Origin: Cypionkella aquatica
GTDB lineage: Bacteria > Pseudomonadota > Alphaproteobacteria > Rhodobacterales > Rhodobacteraceae
Reading direction: 5' to 3'
Assembly: GCF_030161095.1 (NCBI RefSeq)
Contig: NZ_BSPP01000010.1
Location: 425,092-489,091, forward strand
DNA length: 64,000 bases
Each line of letters begins with the position of its first letter. The first letter of the stretch is position 1. Both the position numbers and the translations under genes were made by a program. Below the pieces are notes generated by a model, which saw nothing but the letters and a program-made list of their open reading frames with translations, ran no database searches and was not told the DNA's origin. Of this stretch, positions 8,289 to 16,939 are shown piece after piece.

Positions 8289-9125
8289 ATGTCAACTGGA
8301 CAAGTAAGCAACGGATTGATGGCAGGCAAGCGTGGCCTGATCATGGGGCTCGCCAATGACAAATCCATCGCCTGGGGCATCGCCCAAGCCATCGCGGCAC
8401 AGGGCGCAGAGATTGCGTTTTCCTATCAGGGCGAGGCGCTGAAAAAGCGCGTTGAACCGCTTGCGGCGTCGATCGGCATGAATACCTTTGTGGAATGTGA
8501 TGTCTCGAACGAAGAGTCGATCGACGCACTGTTCGCACATCTGTCCAAGCTTTGGGGCAAGATTGATTTCGTCGTCCATGCCATCGGCTTTTCCGACAAG
8601 AACGAACTCCGCGGCCGCTATGTCGACACGTCGCGCGCCAACTTCCTGATGACAATGGATATTTCGGTTTATTCCTTTACCGCCGTCTGCCAACGCGCGG
8701 CGGCGATGATGAACCACGGCGGCAGCCTTCTGACCCTCACCTATTATGGCGCGGAAAAAGTCATGCCACATTACAATGTGATGGGCGTCGCCAAAGCCGG
8801 GCTTGAGGCATCGGTGAAATACCTTGCCGAAGACCTTGGCAAAGACGGCATCCGGGTCAACGCGATCTCGGCAGGGCCGATCAAGACGCTGGCGGCTTCG
8901 GGCATCGGCGACTTCCGCTATATCATGAAGTGGAACGAGCTGAACTCGCCGCTGCGGCGCAATGTCACGCAGGAAGAGGTCGGCAAGGCTGCGCTTTATC
9001 TGTTGTCCGATCTCGGTTCCGGCACCACGGGTGAGAATTTGCATGTTGACGCAGGCTATCACGTCGTCGGCATGAAAGCCGTCGATGCGCCCGATATCGA
9101 TGTCGTCACCGGTCGCAAAGACTGA
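8289..9125 (+). CDS. fabI: Enoyl-[acyl-carrier-protein] reductase (NADH)
   Basis: 278 residues, short-chain dehydrogenase fold. It performs the last reduction of each fatty-acid elongation cycle and is the target of triclosan-like inhibitors in this family. The catalytic pair sits in HYNVMGVAKA (Tyr162 and Lys169). The glycine-rich nucleotide motif is GLANDKSIAWGIA. The ATG at 8289 gives the usual short leader before LMAGKRGLIMG; an open upstream extension has no family match. A LysE-type gene follows 32 bp downstream. Confidence 0.95.
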   Translation: MSTGQVSNGLMAGKRGLIMGLANDKSIAWGIAQAIAAQGAEIAFSYQGEALKKRVEPLAASIGMNTFVECDVSNEESIDALFAHLSKLWGKIDFVVHAIGFSDKNELRGRYVDTSRANFLMTMDISVYSFTAVCQRAAAMMNHGGSLLTLTYYGAEKVMPHYNVMGVAKAGLEASVKYLAEDLGKDGIRVNAISAGPIKTLAASGIGDFRYIMKWNELNSPLRRNVTQEEVGKAALYLLSDLGSGTTGENLHVDAGYHVVGMKAVDAPDIDVVTGRKD

Positions 9126-9157
9126 CCAACCGTTCAAGTTTCGCAAGGACCAGTGCC

Positions 9158-9772
9158 ATGACCGTTGCCGCCTTTCTCGCCGTTGCTTTTCTGCATCTGA
9201 TGGCCGCAATCAGCCCCGGCCCTGCCGTGCTGATGTCGGCGCGCACCGGCGTGACCGAAGGTCTGCGCACAGGGTTTTTCCTCGCCTGCGGTATTGGCGT
9301 CGGGGGTGTGATCTGGGCGATGGCGGCGCTGTTCGGGCTGAACCTTGTGTTCCAAGCCGCGCCTGCGCTGCTTTACACGCTGAAAATTGCGGGCGGCATC
9401 TACCTGATCTACATGGCCTATGGCATGTGGAAGACCGCCGATCAGCCGCTTGATATGGCTGAAACCGGCCGCCCACCGCGCAGCGCGCTGTCGGCGTTCC
9501 GGCTTGGCCTGATCACCCAGCTTGCCAACCCGAAACCCGCCGTGCTGTTCTCGGCGATTTTCGTCGGCACCGTGCCGCCCCATACCCCGGCTTGGGTTTA
9601 CGGCGCTTTGCTTGCCGTGGTGTTCCTGAATGAGACGATCTGGAACACCCTCGTCGCCCGGATTTTTTCGTTCGAGCGTTCAAAAGCCACCTATATCAGC
9701 CTGAAATCCATCATCGATCGCTGCTTCGGCGGCATGCTTGCCGTGCTCGGGCTGAAGATCGCCGCGACCTGA
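9158..9772 (+). CDS. LysE/RhtB family amino-acid exporter
   Basis: 204 residues with about six hydrophobic helices. The N-terminal signature PGPAVLMSARTGVTEGLRTG is the family hallmark, followed by the GGIYLIYMAYGMW helix and ANPKPAVLF. Members export amino acids or derivatives through the inner membrane. The substrate cannot be read from the sequence. It follows fabI on the same strand and precedes an AAATATCC-family repeat. Confidence 0.88.
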   Translation: MTVAAFLAVAFLHLMAAISPGPAVLMSARTGVTEGLRTGFFLACGIGVGGVIWAMAALFGLNLVFQAAPALLYTLKIAGGIYLIYMAYGMWKTADQPLDMAETGRPPRSALSAFRLGLITQLANPKPAVLFSAIFVGTVPPHTPAWVYGALLAVVFLNETIWNTLVARIFSFERSKATYISLKSIIDRCFGGMLAVLGLKIAAT

Positions 9773-9787
9773 GTTTCATCTGTTCAT

Positions 9788-9820
9788 AAATATCCCGGGG
9801 GTGCGGGGGCTGGCCCCCGT
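9788..9820. repeat. Intergenic repeat, AAATATCC family
   Basis: Begins AAATATCCCGGGGGTGCGGG and includes a GGGGGC/GCCCCC hairpin. It resembles the elements at 4113, 37552 and 56225. It lies between the LysE gene and gpt, close upstream of the gpt ribosome site. Confidence 0.5.
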
Positions 9821-9846
9821 GTCTTGCCAGCCAAAGGAGCCACGCC

Positions 9847-10365
9847 ATGAATGACCGCTTGCCGCATGAAAAAGGCTTCCATGTCTCGTGGGACCAAATG
9901 CACCGCGACAGCCGCGCGCTGGCATGGCGGCTGGATGGCAAAGGCCCCGACAATGGTGCGTGGAAGGCCGTGGTCGGCATCACCCGTGGCGGCCTTGTGC
10001 CTGCGATGATCGTAGCGCGCGAGCTTGATATCCGCGTCGTCGACTCGATCTCGGTGAAATCCTACCACTCGGGCGGCGGCAAAGCCGATCAACGCCGCGA
10101 AGCGCAGGTGATCAAGGCCCCGCAGCCCGAGGTGATGGGCGACGGTGCCGGCATCCTGATCGTGGACGACCTTGTCGATTCCGGCAAAACGCTGGAACTC
10201 ATCCGCGGCCTTTACCCAAAGGCGCATTTCGCCTGCGTCTATGCCAAACCCGAGGGCGAAAAGCAGGCTGACACCTATATCACCTCCGTCAGCCAAGACA
10301 CTTGGATCTTCTTCCCATGGGACATGGCGCTGCAATATGTCCAACCCTTCCGCGGCGCGGATTAA
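9847..10365 (+). CDS. gpt: Xanthine (guanine) phosphoribosyltransferase
   Basis: 172 residues. It salvages xanthine or guanine to the nucleotide with PRPP. The PRPP-binding loop [15 protein letters not shown] and the upstream [12 protein letters not shown] motif identify it. The ATG follows an AAAGGAG site. Other phosphoribosyltransferases share the loop, but length and N-terminus ([19 protein letters not shown]) fit the Gpt group. Confidence 0.93.
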   Translation: MNDRLPHEKGFHVSWDQMHRDSRALAWRLDGKGPDNGAWKAVVGITRGGLVPAMIVARELDIRVVDSISVKSYHSGGGKADQRREAQVIKAPQPEVMGDGAGILIVDDLVDSGKTLELIRGLYPKAHFACVYAKPEGEKQADTYITSVSQDTWIFFPWDMALQYVQPFRGAD

Positions 10366-10399
10366 GCCCAAGCAGGCGCACCACGGCCCTTGCTTGGGC
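10366..10399 (+). terminator. Hairpin after gpt
   Basis: GCCCAAGCA (10366-10374) pairs with TGCTTGGGC (10391-10399), directly after the gpt stop. There is no T-run, so termination strength is uncertain. Confidence 0.5.
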
Positions 10400-10415
10400 A
10401 CCCTGCGTCTAATCG

Positions 10416-10443
10416 TTGACGCAGCGCGACACCCCGTTATGGT
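10416..10443 (+). promoter_or_regulatory. Possible promoter of the small lipoprotein gene
   Basis: TTGACG (10416-10421) and TATGGT (10438-10443) with a 16-bp spacer, downstream of the gpt hairpin and about 37 bp before the lipoprotein start. Confidence 0.45.
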
Positions 10444-10479
10444 GCTCAAATCCTCGGGTTTGCTTTGCTGGAGAAGACA

Positions 10480-10644
10480 ATGCGGCTTGCCTATTTTCTG
10501 TTGCTGTCGCCGCTGCTGATGGCAGGCTGCCCGATCCCAAACACCAGCACAACCGCTCCCCCCGCCGACCTGAATATCACAATGCCAAAGTCAGAGGATG
10601 ATATCGGCGTCAGAGGTCTCGACTTGAGCGATGCCAAACCCTGA
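10480..10644 (+). CDS. Small lipoprotein (54 residues)
   Basis: The ATG at 10480 opens MRLAYFLLLSPLLMAGC, a charged start, hydrophobic core and lipobox LMAGC with Cys17, so the mature lipoprotein has only about 38 residues. The rest is polar (PIPNTSTTAPPADLN and an acidic KSEDD stretch). GGAGA lies just upstream. The gene follows the gpt hairpin and a candidate promoter. No family is recognised; the role is probably in the cell envelope. Confidence 0.7.
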   Translation: MRLAYFLLLSPLLMAGCPIPNTSTTAPPADLNITMPKSEDDIGVRGLDLSDAKP

Positions 10645-10845
10645 TTGTGCGGGGCCAACACACCCCGAGCAATGCAACAGCCCGGCCTGCAAGGACATCT
10701 CCCCACGCATCACTCTTGCGGCACAAAAGCGCGCCCGCTGCCCAAGGGCTTGCAAATGCGGCCCTTGTTGCGCCATATCGCGCAGGAACTGAAAGGCCGC
10801 CCGATGATCTGCGCCACCGCCTGCCTGAGGCACCTTCCGGCATGA
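10645..10845 (+). CDS. Uncertain small ORF between the lipoprotein and DUF2127-like genes
   Basis: This frame begins with TTG directly after the lipoprotein stop, in the same frame, and ends in an ATGA overlap with the next gene; such overlaps often mark true coding ends. Its second half (about GLQMRPLLRHIAQELKGRP) looks protein-like. An alternative frame from ATG at 10631 gives a cysteine-rich 53-residue peptide. I recognise neither, and the interval may be non-coding. Confidence 0.25.
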   Translation: MCGANTPRAMQQPGLQGHLPTHHSCGTKARPLPKGLQMRPLLRHIAQELKGRPMICATACLRHLPA

Positions 10846-11351
10846 AGCCGCCTGCCCACCCCAGCCGCGCGCACGTTCTGCATTGGTTGTTCGAGACCAG
10901 CCTTGCGATCAAGGGCCTGCTGTGCTCGTCAGAGTTTCTCTGTGGTCTTGCGCTGCTTTTGACCCCCAACGCCCCGGCTGCACGCCTGTTGTACTGGCTG
11001 ACGCATTTCCAGATTGCCGAAAGTCCCACCGACACCCTCGCCACCTGGACACAGCGCGCGATGGAGGGCTTTCCCGTCGCCACCCAAGACTTTTACGGCT
11101 GGTATCTTCTGCTGCATGGTGGGCTGAAGCTGGCAATGGTGGTGATGCTTTGGGCGCGCATCCTGTGGGCCTATCCTGCGGCGATGGCAGTGCTGGCTGG
11201 CTTTGTGATCTATCAAATTTTCGAGTTTCAGCACTCCGGTTCGCCATTCCTGCTGTTGCTGGCATTTTTCGATCTGCTGATGATTGCCCTGATTTGGCAG
11301 GAATACAAAGCCCTGCAAGCCAAACGCACCGCCAAGACGGCGGCGCCTTAA
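10842..11351 (+). CDS. DUF2127-like small membrane protein
   Basis: 169 residues. It has four hydrophobic segments (LFETSLAIKGLLCSSEFLCG, DFYGWYLLLHGGLKLAMVVM, a segment after WAYPAA, and FLLLLAFFDLLMIALIW), with the HWLFETSLAIKG start and LLHGGLKL motif of DUF2127 inner-membrane proteins. The function of the family is unknown. The start at 10842 was chosen because the open upstream extension is not hydrophobic and lacks similarity. A large inverted repeat follows. Confidence 0.75.
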   Translation: MKPPAHPSRAHVLHWLFETSLAIKGLLCSSEFLCGLALLLTPNAPAARLLYWLTHFQIAESPTDTLATWTQRAMEGFPVATQDFYGWYLLLHGGLKLAMVVMLWARILWAYPAAMAVLAGFVIYQIFEFQHSGSPFLLLLAFFDLLMIALIWQEYKALQAKRTAKTAAP

Positions 11352-11359
11352 CCCAGCGT

Positions 11360-11430
11360 CCCGCCGCCCCGGACTTGATCCGGGGCCTCATCCATTCCAC
11401 GAGGCCCCGGATCAAGTCCGGGGCGGCGGG
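11360..11430. repeat. Long inverted repeat with 30-bp perfect arms (copy 1)
   Basis: Left arm 11360-11389 and right arm 11401-11430 are exact reverse complements around an 11-base loop. Each arm contains CCCCGGACTTGATCCGGGG, itself a near palindrome. A second copy with 27-bp arms lies at 40985-41050. The element sits after a membrane-protein gene and before an aminotransferase. It looks like a dispersed palindromic repeat of the type common in alphaproteobacteria. Confidence 0.9.
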
Positions 11431-11545
11431 GTGATTGATGTTACGCCACAGCACGCAATCCGGGGCTTCGCGCTTGAACTTGGCCGCGCATATGTGAACA
11501 CTGCCGTAAAATCAAAGCGCCCCTCTGGGCCGCTCAGGAGGCCCG

Positions 11546-12739
11546 ATGATCCATCCCCATGACCCCGCCCCGCTCAATCCTGCGATGGCCGCCACCGACC
11601 CGCCCCCGGTGATGGAGGCGCGGCGTTGGCTGGCTGGTGTGATCTTCCCGCCAGAGCGCCCCTTGATCAACATCTCCCAAGCAGCCCCGGTCGAAAGCCC
11701 GCCGTTGGGCCTGCGTCAGGCGCTGGCCGATGCCGCCCTGAACAACCCCGACGCCCACCTTTACGGCCCGGTTCTGGGCCTGCCCGCCCTGCGGGCCGAG
11801 GTGGCAAAACAATGGTCCGCAGCTTACGGCGGCACCGTGCTGGAAAGCCAAACCGCGATAACCCAAGGCTGCAACCAAGCCTTCTGCGCCGTGATGTCCA
11901 CGCTTGCGGGAAAGGGCGATGAAGTGATCCTGCCGACGCCGTGGTATTTCAACCATAAAATGTGGCTGGATATGCAAGGGGTTAAGACCGTGCCCCTCGC
12001 CGCAGGGCCGGGCCTGATCCCCGAGCCCGAAGCAGCAGGCGCGCTGATCACCGACCGCACCCGCGCCATCGTCCTCGTCAGCCCCAACAACCCCGGCGGC
12101 GTCGAATACCCGTCCGAGACGTTGACCGCCTTCCGTGACCTCTGCCGCGCCCGTGGCATCGCACTGATCGTCGATGAGACTTACCGCGATTTCGATAGCC
12201 GCAGCACCCGCGCGCATGATCTGTTCACCGATCCCGATTGGCACGACACACTGATCCAGCTTTACAGCTTTTCCAAAGCATACCGTCTGACCGGCCACCG
12301 CGTCGGTGCCGTCACCGCCTCGGCCGCCCGCCTGTTCCAGATTGAGAAATTCCTCGACACCGTTGCCATCTGCCCCAGCCAGTTGGGCCAGATCGGCGCA
12401 CTTTGGGGCATGCAAAACCTAAGCCAATGGCTCGCAGGCGAACGCGCCGAAATCCTGTCGCGCCGTGCCGCGATGGTCGCAGGCTTCACCGCCCTGCCCG
12501 ACTGGAAACTGCTCGGCTGCGGCGCTTATTTCGCCTATGTCGAGCACCCCTACCCCATCGCCTCCGACGCGCTTTGCAAACGCCTTGTGTCTGAGGCTGG
12601 CCTCCTGATGCTCCCCGGCACGATGTTCCAACCCGCAGGCTCCGAAGCCGGAAAACGCCAAATCCGCATCGCCTTCGCCAATGTCGATCAAACAGGCATT
12701 GCCGAGACGTTCCGACGGCTGGCGGCGTTCAAGGGTTAA
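11546..12739 (+). CDS. PLP-dependent aminotransferase, class I/II
   Basis: 397 residues, fold type I. The PLP lysine is in YSFSKAYRLTGHRVG; other landmarks are HLYGPVLGLPALR, SPNNPGG and the VDETYRDF aspartate that holds the pyridine nitrogen. The general role is transfer of an amino group between an amino acid and a 2-oxoacid; the substrate cannot be read from the sequence. An AGGAGG site precedes the ATG. Confidence 0.85.
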   Translation: MIHPHDPAPLNPAMAATDPPPVMEARRWLAGVIFPPERPLINISQAAPVESPPLGLRQALADAALNNPDAHLYGPVLGLPALRAEVAKQWSAAYGGTVLESQTAITQGCNQAFCAVMSTLAGKGDEVILPTPWYFNHKMWLDMQGVKTVPLAAGPGLIPEPEAAGALITDRTRAIVLVSPNNPGGVEYPSETLTAFRDLCRARGIALIVDETYRDFDSRSTRAHDLFTDPDWHDTLIQLYSFSKAYRLTGHRVGAVTASAARLFQIEKFLDTVAICPSQLGQIGALWGMQNLSQWLAGERAEILSRRAAMVAGFTALPDWKLLGCGAYFAYVEHPYPIASDALCKRLVSEAGLLMLPGTMFQPAGSEAGKRQIRIAFANVDQTGIAETFRRLAAFKG

Positions 12740-12770
12740 ATCAAGTTGCCAATCTGAGGCCAAAAACAAA

Positions 12771-13142
12771 ATGCGCACGAAGATCAGTTTGGCTGGCGCT
12801 CTCCTCGCATGTGGTGTGGTCGTCTTTTGGGTCACCAACCGCCCACACCTGATCATCGCGCTCGAAACTGAAGACGGCAAAGGCAGCCTGATCTATCACT
12901 GCCCGATCACCACCGATGTCATGGAAGCCAAAACCCGAGCGGCCGCCGCGCACACCGCGTTTCAGTCGCGCTTGTCGGCAATCACAAATGGCGCTGGTGC
13001 TCAGGCACAAGCCGCGATGCAAGCGGCGAATATCTCGGGCAATATTCCAAACCTCGATATGATTGGGTCGGACCTGCAGGCACAGGCGCGTGCGCTTCAG
13101 ACCGATATAGAAGCCGAATTCAACTGCAAGGTCGAATTGTAA
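12771..13142 (+). CDS. Hypothetical membrane-anchored or secreted protein
   Basis: 123 residues. The start MRTKISLAGALLACGVVVFWV is a positively charged end plus one hydrophobic segment (signal anchor or signal peptide). The remainder has two cysteines (in YHCPITTD and EFNCKVEL) and an alanine-rich helical middle. No domain is recognised. It lies between an aminotransferase gene and ppiD, on the same strand. Confidence 0.65.
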   Translation: MRTKISLAGALLACGVVVFWVTNRPHLIIALETEDGKGSLIYHCPITTDVMEAKTRAAAAHTAFQSRLSAITNGAGAQAQAAMQAANISGNIPNLDMIGSDLQAQARALQTDIEAEFNCKVEL

Positions 13143-13244
13143 GCCGCAGGCCCATGCTTCGCCCCACATCCCCCAACCCACCCTTGCTCCCATCGGCTCA
13201 ACCGCTTAGACAGCTAGCCAAACCTTTTTAAGACAGGCAGACCC

Positions 13245-15125
13245 ATGGCCAAGGCATCCGAGACGTCCGACGACACCCCGAAGAAAAAGCGCCGGGGCGC
13301 CTCTGTCATGGTATGGGTGCTGATGGCCATGCTGATCGGCGGCCTGGGTGGCTTTGGTGTCACGAATTTTGGCGGCAACCTGACCTCGATCGGCACCGTC
13401 GGCGATCGCAGCATTGATGTCGGCGACTATGCCCGGTCCTTGCGGCAGGCGATGGATCAATTCTCCAAACAGATCGGCCAGCCCGTCACGCTGCAACAGG
13501 CGCAGGCCATCGGCCTTGACCGTCAGGTGCTGCAACAAGTCATGGACCGCGCCGCTTTGGACAACGAGGCCGACCGCATCGGTCTTTCGGTCGGCGATGC
13601 CACCGTCGCCAGCAAAGTCTCGGCGATCCCCAGCTTTCAGGGCCTTGATGGCTTTGACCGCACCGCCTACCGCGACGTTCTGCGCCAAAACAACCTGACC
13701 GAATCCAGCTTCGAGTCTGGCCTGCGCGCCGACACCGCGCGTGAGCTGTTGCAAACTGCGATTACCAGCGGCCTGACCACGCCGCAGACCCTGACCGACA
13801 CCATCGCCGATTGGGCGGGCGAGACGCGCGGTTTTTCGATGCTGCGCTTGACCGAAAAATCGCTGACCACGCCGATGCCGCCACTCAGCGACGCCGATCT
13901 GCAAGCCTATTACCAAAGCCATATCGAAACCTACACCCGCCCCGAGGCCAAACGGATTTCCTATATCGCGCTGCTGCCGGAAACCCTTGCCAAAGACATG
14001 CCGCTGGACGAGGCCGCGCTGAAAGCCGATTACGACTCGAAATTGTCGACCTATATGGTGCCAGAAAAACGTCTGGTCGAACGCCTTGCCTTTGCCACCG
14101 ATGCCGATGCCGCCGCCGCGAAAGCCCGCATTGACGCAGGCAGCGTCAGCTTCGATGATCTGGTGAAAGAGCGTAATCTCAGCCTCGATGACGTTGATCT
14201 TGGCGATGTGTCGAAAACCGAACTCGCCGCCGCAGGCGAAGCGGTGTTCGCGCTGAAAGACCCCGGCGTGGTCGGCCCGTTTGCCTCCCCTATCGGCCCT
14301 GCCTTGTTTCGGATGAACGCGATCCTCTCGGCACAAGAAACCAGCTTTGAGCAAGCCAAGCCCGAACTTGCGACCGAGCAGCAAATGGAAACCGCCCGCA
14401 AAGCCATCGCCGATAAGGTCGAAGCGGTCGATGACGCGCTTGCAGGCGGGGCCACCCTCGCTGATGTCGCCAAGGAACAAGGGCTAAGCGTTGCCACCAC
14501 TGATTTCGCTCCCGGCGCCGATGATAACGACGCCATCACCGGCTATAAAGGCTTCCGCGACGCTGCCGCCAAAATGGCCGAAGGCGATTTCGCCGAAGCC
14601 GTGGTGCTGGATGATGGCGGCCTTGTGGTGATGCAACTCGACAGCACCGTGCCCCCCACCGCCGTAGCTTTCGACAAGGTGAAAGAAAAAGTCACCGCCT
14701 CCGCGCGTGACGAAGCGCTTGCCAAAGCGCTGTCAGATGAAGCCACCCGCATCAAAGCCGGGGTAGAGGCCGGGGCCAGCCTTGGCAGCTTTGGTATCGT
14801 GTCGCGCACCACCCGGATCGAGCGGAACGGTGCCGTCAACGACGCCCCCCCCGCGCTGGTCGAAGCGGTGTTCCAGATGCAGCCAGATGATCTACGCGTG
14901 ATCGAGGCCCCCGGCTTTGCCGCCGTGGTGCAACTGAACAGCATCACCGCCGCCGATACCACTAGTGCCGACGCCACTGCCCTGCGCGAAGCCATCGACG
15001 TGAACGCAGGTCGGGCAATTTCCGAAGACGTGATGGCGCTTTACACCGCCGCCTTGACCAGTGCCGCTGGCATCACACTGGATCAGAACGCCATCAACGC
15101 GGTCAACGCGCAGATCAGCAACTGA
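13245..15125 (+). CDS. ppiD: PpiD-like periplasmic folding factor (SurA_N / parvulin-type)
   Basis: 626 residues. A single N-terminal membrane anchor (VMVWVLMAMLIGGLGGFGV, about 22-40) follows a lysine-rich cytoplasmic tail, as in PpiD. A SurA_N-like helical domain (about 50-200) and a parvulin-like region (about 240-360) follow, then an alanine-rich helical C-terminus. PpiD proteins help outer-membrane and secreted proteins fold after Sec export. Isomerase activity in this member is unproven. trpE starts 8 bp downstream. Confidence 0.85.
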   Translation: MAKASETSDDTPKKKRRGASVMVWVLMAMLIGGLGGFGVTNFGGNLTSIGTVGDRSIDVGDYARSLRQAMDQFSKQIGQPVTLQQAQAIGLDRQVLQQVMDRAALDNEADRIGLSVGDATVASKVSAIPSFQGLDGFDRTAYRDVLRQNNLTESSFESGLRADTARELLQTAITSGLTTPQTLTDTIADWAGETRGFSMLRLTEKSLTTPMPPLSDADLQAYYQSHIETYTRPEAKRISYIALLPETLAKDMPLDEAALKADYDSKLSTYMVPEKRLVERLAFATDADAAAAKARIDAGSVSFDDLVKERNLSLDDVDLGDVSKTELAAAGEAVFALKDPGVVGPFASPIGPALFRMNAILSAQETSFEQAKPELATEQQMETARKAIADKVEAVDDALAGGATLADVAKEQGLSVATTDFAPGADDNDAITGYKGFRDAAAKMAEGDFAEAVVLDDGGLVVMQLDSTVPPTAVAFDKVKEKVTASARDEALAKALSDEATRIKAGVEAGASLGSFGIVSRTTRIERNGAVNDAPPALVEAVFQMQPDDLRVIEAPGFAAVVQLNSITAADTTSADATALREAIDVNAGRAISEDVMALYTAALTSAAGITLDQNAINAVNAQISN

Positions 15126-15132
15126 GGCAGCC

Positions 15133-16641
15133 ATGAACCTCTTGCCGTCTTTTGAAGCGTTTGAACAGGCGTGGCTGCAGGGCAAAAACCAATTGGTTTA
15201 TGTCCGCCTTGCCGCTGATCTCGATACGCCCGTCAGCCTGATGCTGAAACTGGCCGAAGCCCGCACCGACACGTTCATGCTGGAATCGGTGACGGGTGGC
15301 GAGGTGCGTGGCCGCTATTCGGTGGTCGGCATGAAGCCCGATCTGATCTGGAAATGCCACGGCACCACCGCGTCGATCAACCGCGATGCGCGCTTTGATC
15401 CGCAAGCATTCACCCCGCTGCCCGATGCGCCGCTGGTGTCGATGCGCGCGCTGATCGCGGAATCCCGCGTAGATCTGCCCGAAGGACTGCCCGCGATTGC
15501 CTCGGGCCTGTTCGGCTACTTGGGCTATGACATGATCCGGCTGGTGGAGCATCTGCCGAACATCAACCCCGATCCCTTGGGCCTGCCCGATGCCGTCCTG
15601 ATGCGCCCCTCGGTTGTCGCTGTGCTGGATGGCGTGAAAGGCGAAGTGACGCTTGTGGCACCGGCTTGGGCCGCGTCGGGCCTGTCCGCCCGCGCCGCCT
15701 ACGCCCAAGCAGCCGAGCGGGTGATGGACGCCTTGCGTGACCTTGACCGTGCCCCTGCCGCCGCACGCGATCTGGGCGAAGCCGCAACCGTGGGCGAGAT
15801 GAGATCGAACTTCACCCATGACGGCTATAAACAAGCCGTTGAAAAAGCGAAAGATTACATCCGCGCGGGTGACATATTCCAAGTCGTGCCAAGCCAACGC
15901 TGGGCGCAAAGCTTCAGTTTGCCGCCCTTCGCCCTCTATCGGAGCCTGCGCCGCACCAACCCGTCGCCGTTCATGTTCTTCTTCAACTTCGGCGGCTTTC
16001 AGGTGATCGGGGCCAGCCCCGAAATCCTCGTCCGCCTGCGCGATGGCGAAGTCACCGTGCGCCCGATCGCAGGCACCCGCATGCGCGGGGCCACACCGGA
16101 AGAAGACAAGGCGCTGGAGCTTGATCTGCTGGCGGATAAGAAAGAGCTCGCCGAGCATCTGATGCTGCTCGATCTGGGGCGCAATGATGTGGGCCGGGTG
16201 GCAAAAGTCGGCACCGTGCGCCCGACCGAGCAATTCATTATCGAGCGGTATTCCCACGTCATGCACATCGTCTCAAACGTGGTGGGCCAGATTGCTGAGG
16301 GCGAAGACGCGCTGTCGGCGCTGCTGGCTGGTCTGCCCGCAGGCACGGTATCCGGCGCGCCAAAGGTCCGCGCCATGGAAATCATTGACGAGTTGGAACC
16401 GGAAAAGCGCGGCGTCTATGGTGGCGGCGTCGGCTATTTTGCAGGCAACGGCGAGATGGATTTCTGCATCGCCCTGCGCACTGCCGTGCTGAAGGATGAA
16501 ACCCTGTATATCCAAGCGGGTGGCGGCGTCGTCTACGACAGCGACCCCGAGTCGGAATATCAGGAAACCGTCAACAAATCCCGCGCGCTGCGCCGCGCCG
16601 CCGAAGATGCGGGTCTGTTTGTGCGCAAAGGCAACCTTTAG
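15133..16641 (+). CDS. trpE: Anthranilate synthase component I
   Basis: 502 residues. It converts chorismate to anthranilate using ammonia from TrpG. The N-terminal half carries the tryptophan feedback element LLES (residues about 48-51 in FMLES). Chorismate-binding motifs are in the C-terminal half: IAGTRMRG, DLGRNDVGRV, PAGTVSGAPKVRA and GGGVVYDSDPESEY. It lies 8 bp after ppiD, so co-transcription is likely. The partner trpG is 2.1 kb away on the same strand, separated by an opposite-strand gene. Confidence 0.96.
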   Translation: MNLLPSFEAFEQAWLQGKNQLVYVRLAADLDTPVSLMLKLAEARTDTFMLESVTGGEVRGRYSVVGMKPDLIWKCHGTTASINRDARFDPQAFTPLPDAPLVSMRALIAESRVDLPEGLPAIASGLFGYLGYDMIRLVEHLPNINPDPLGLPDAVLMRPSVVAVLDGVKGEVTLVAPAWAASGLSARAAYAQAAERVMDALRDLDRAPAAARDLGEAATVGEMRSNFTHDGYKQAVEKAKDYIRAGDIFQVVPSQRWAQSFSLPPFALYRSLRRTNPSPFMFFFNFGGFQVIGASPEILVRLRDGEVTVRPIAGTRMRGATPEEDKALELDLLADKKELAEHLMLLDLGRNDVGRVAKVGTVRPTEQFIIERYSHVMHIVSNVVGQIAEGEDALSALLAGLPAGTVSGAPKVRAMEIIDELEPEKRGVYGGGVGYFAGNGEMDFCIALRTAVLKDETLYIQAGGGVVYDSDPESEYQETVNKSRALRRAAEDAGLFVRKGNL

Positions 16642-16746
16642 CCTCTGATCCAAACGGTAGTGCCGTCTTGGTGGCCATCGAGGCCACACGCGACGGCGCT
16701 GCCGGGGAAGTGCCTGCTTGTGTTGCGCGCGGCGCAAACCTCGGTT

Positions 16747-16779
16747 GCCTCCGGCGGGAGTATTTCAAAAAGAGCAAAT
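16747..16779. repeat. Intergenic repeat, GCCTCCGGCGGGAGTATTT family (copy 1)
   Basis: GCCTCCGGCGGGAGTATTTC followed by AAAAAGAGCAAAT. Copies at 34362-34393 (same orientation) and 60943-60975 (reversed) are nearly identical. The CCTCC/GGAGG hairpin and flanking AT tract suggest a dispersed terminator-like element. The 298-base gap between trpE and the deacetylase gene otherwise holds no gene. Confidence 0.7.
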
Positions 16780-16918
16780 CTGACCTCTGCTCTGTGATTT
16801 CACATTGTGATAAACATCCCCGCCGGAGGCATCCGACAGCGATGCCGCGCTATAGGTTTATGGTTAAGAAAGCCTGAAGCGAAAATCTTAATGCCCTGAA
16901 TTTATAAGATAATCATGA

Positions 16919-16936
16919 GGGTCCCGATGCGGGACC
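16919..16936. terminator. Hairpin after the deacetylase-like gene
   Basis: GGTCCCG (16920-16926) pairs with CGGGACC (16930-16936), just past the minus-strand stop of the deacetylase-like gene. A similar hairpin and flank recur upstream of the HisC-like gene at 37715. Confidence 0.5.
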
Positions 16937-16939
16937 ACC

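Noticed and set aside
16668..16877. Plus-strand 69-codon frame after trpE
   Set aside because: It runs through the dispersed GCCTCCGGCGGGAGTATTT repeat, giving a GCLRREYF-like peptide typical of false calls.
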